A DNA stretch of 64,000 bases from assembly GCF_900102485.1 (NCBI RefSeq), contig NZ_FNBX01000016.1:1-64000 (forward strand), given 5' to 3'. The notes beneath the pieces are model-generated. The model was not told the DNA's origin. It made no database searches and saw only the letters and a list, made by a program, of their open reading frames with translations. Made by a program: the position numbers and the translations under genes. This DNA comes from Desulfovibrio legallii. GTDB taxonomy: Bacteria > Desulfobacterota > Desulfovibrionia > Desulfovibrionales > Desulfovibrionaceae. Shown in pieces: positions 63,832 through 64,000 of the stretch; position 1 is the stretch's first letter; each line of letters starts with the position of its first letter.

Positions 63832-64000
63832 TCAGGCGTCGGCCTCTTCGGTGGCGGGCAGCAGGGCCGCCTCCCACAATTCCTGATAATACATGCTGGT
63901 GCCGGGATTCCAGGCCGTGGCCGTAGCGTGATCATAGCTCTCCGTGATGGGCCAGTCGGTATGAGGAGCCAGCGCAGCCTCAAAGGAGGGCGCTTCCACC
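63832..64000 (-). CDS. C-terminal end of an unidentified protein (cut by the window edge)
   Basis: The last 55 codons of a minus-strand gene: it reads LAPHTDWPITESYDHATATA, then WNPGTSMYYQELWEAALLPA, and an acidic end ATEEADA before the stop. Codon use is like the neighbours and a strong terminator follows, so it is likely a real gene. No family is recognised from this piece. Confidence 0.6.
   Translation of the reverse strand, partial: VEAPSFEAALAPHTDWPITESYDHATATAWNPGTSMYYQELWEAALLPATEEADA

Noticed and set aside
63618..63983. 121-residue minus-strand frame at the right edge
   Set aside because: It runs through the 18-bp terminator hairpin; the frame ending at 63832 has better codon use and ends before the terminator.

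Overview
The window reads as a chromosomal segment of a GC-rich anaerobic sulfate-reducing bacterium of the Desulfovibrio type (Desulfovibrionaceae). The reasons are: a ferredoxin-linked 2-oxoglutarate oxidoreductase followed by succinyl-CoA ligase, a GlcD/Fe-S type D-2-hydroxyacid dehydrogenase pair, a Clostridium/Desulfovibrio-style nif operon (nifI1-nifI2 between nifH and nifD, a nifN-nifB fusion, a split nifV), and several small proteins I recall only from that group. I cannot name a species. There is no prophage, transposase, rRNA or CRISPR array; the window is mostly core genome with a few accessory blocks.

Layout. 1-4985: korDABC (korD cut by the left edge) and sucCD, converting 2-oxoglutarate via succinyl-CoA to succinate. 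5270-13891: a co-directional catabolic block: a 62-residue membrane protein, an MFS carrier, a DUF6282-like hydrolase, a metallo-beta-lactamase-fold hydrolase, an FAD/Fe-S 2-hydroxyacid dehydrogenase pair, a DASS/SLC13 anion carrier and a LarA-like (nickel-pincer racemase superfamily) protein. The substrate is unknown. 13991-16087 (minus): a chemoreceptor. 16453-28939: the nif operon behind a -24/-12 (sigma-54) promoter: nifH, nifI1, nifI2, nifD, nifK, nifE, nifN-B, nifV-omega, nifV-alpha, an AnfO-like gene and an uncharacterised MORN/YwqK-like repeat protein, closed by a strong bidirectional terminator.

29071-33884 (minus): a sigma-54 activator with a GAFTHA loop, a large TPR protein and a lipoprotein. 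33983-36616: hrpB. 36694-37160: tRNA-Arg(CCT) and tRNA-Thr(GGT). 37227-39413 (minus): lysS and darP. 39623-42354: a two-ACT-domain protein, a PFL/UPF0210 protein and an AlkA-type glycosylase. 42649-50853 (minus): 5'-nucleotidase, tRNA-Thr(CGT) with an upstream tRNA remnant, a small family protein, gluQ, a rhodanese, an NlpC/P60 lipoprotein with a Lys/Ala/Ser tail, a flagellar rod-like protein, folE2, nikR and a methyltransferase. 51067-62509 (plus): carB-carA, two small envelope proteins, galU, priA, a FadL-family porin and a small beta-barrel. 62902-64000 (minus): a DUF523 protein and the C-terminal end of an unidentified gene.

The most notable non-coding signal is a structured dispersed repeat of about 130-145 bp found six times, only in the right half (36.8-63.5 kb). 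It always sits between genes, usually against a stop codon. It contains a near-perfect 12-bp inverted repeat at one end, internal hairpins and, in the best copy, a second 11-bp inverted repeat at the other end.
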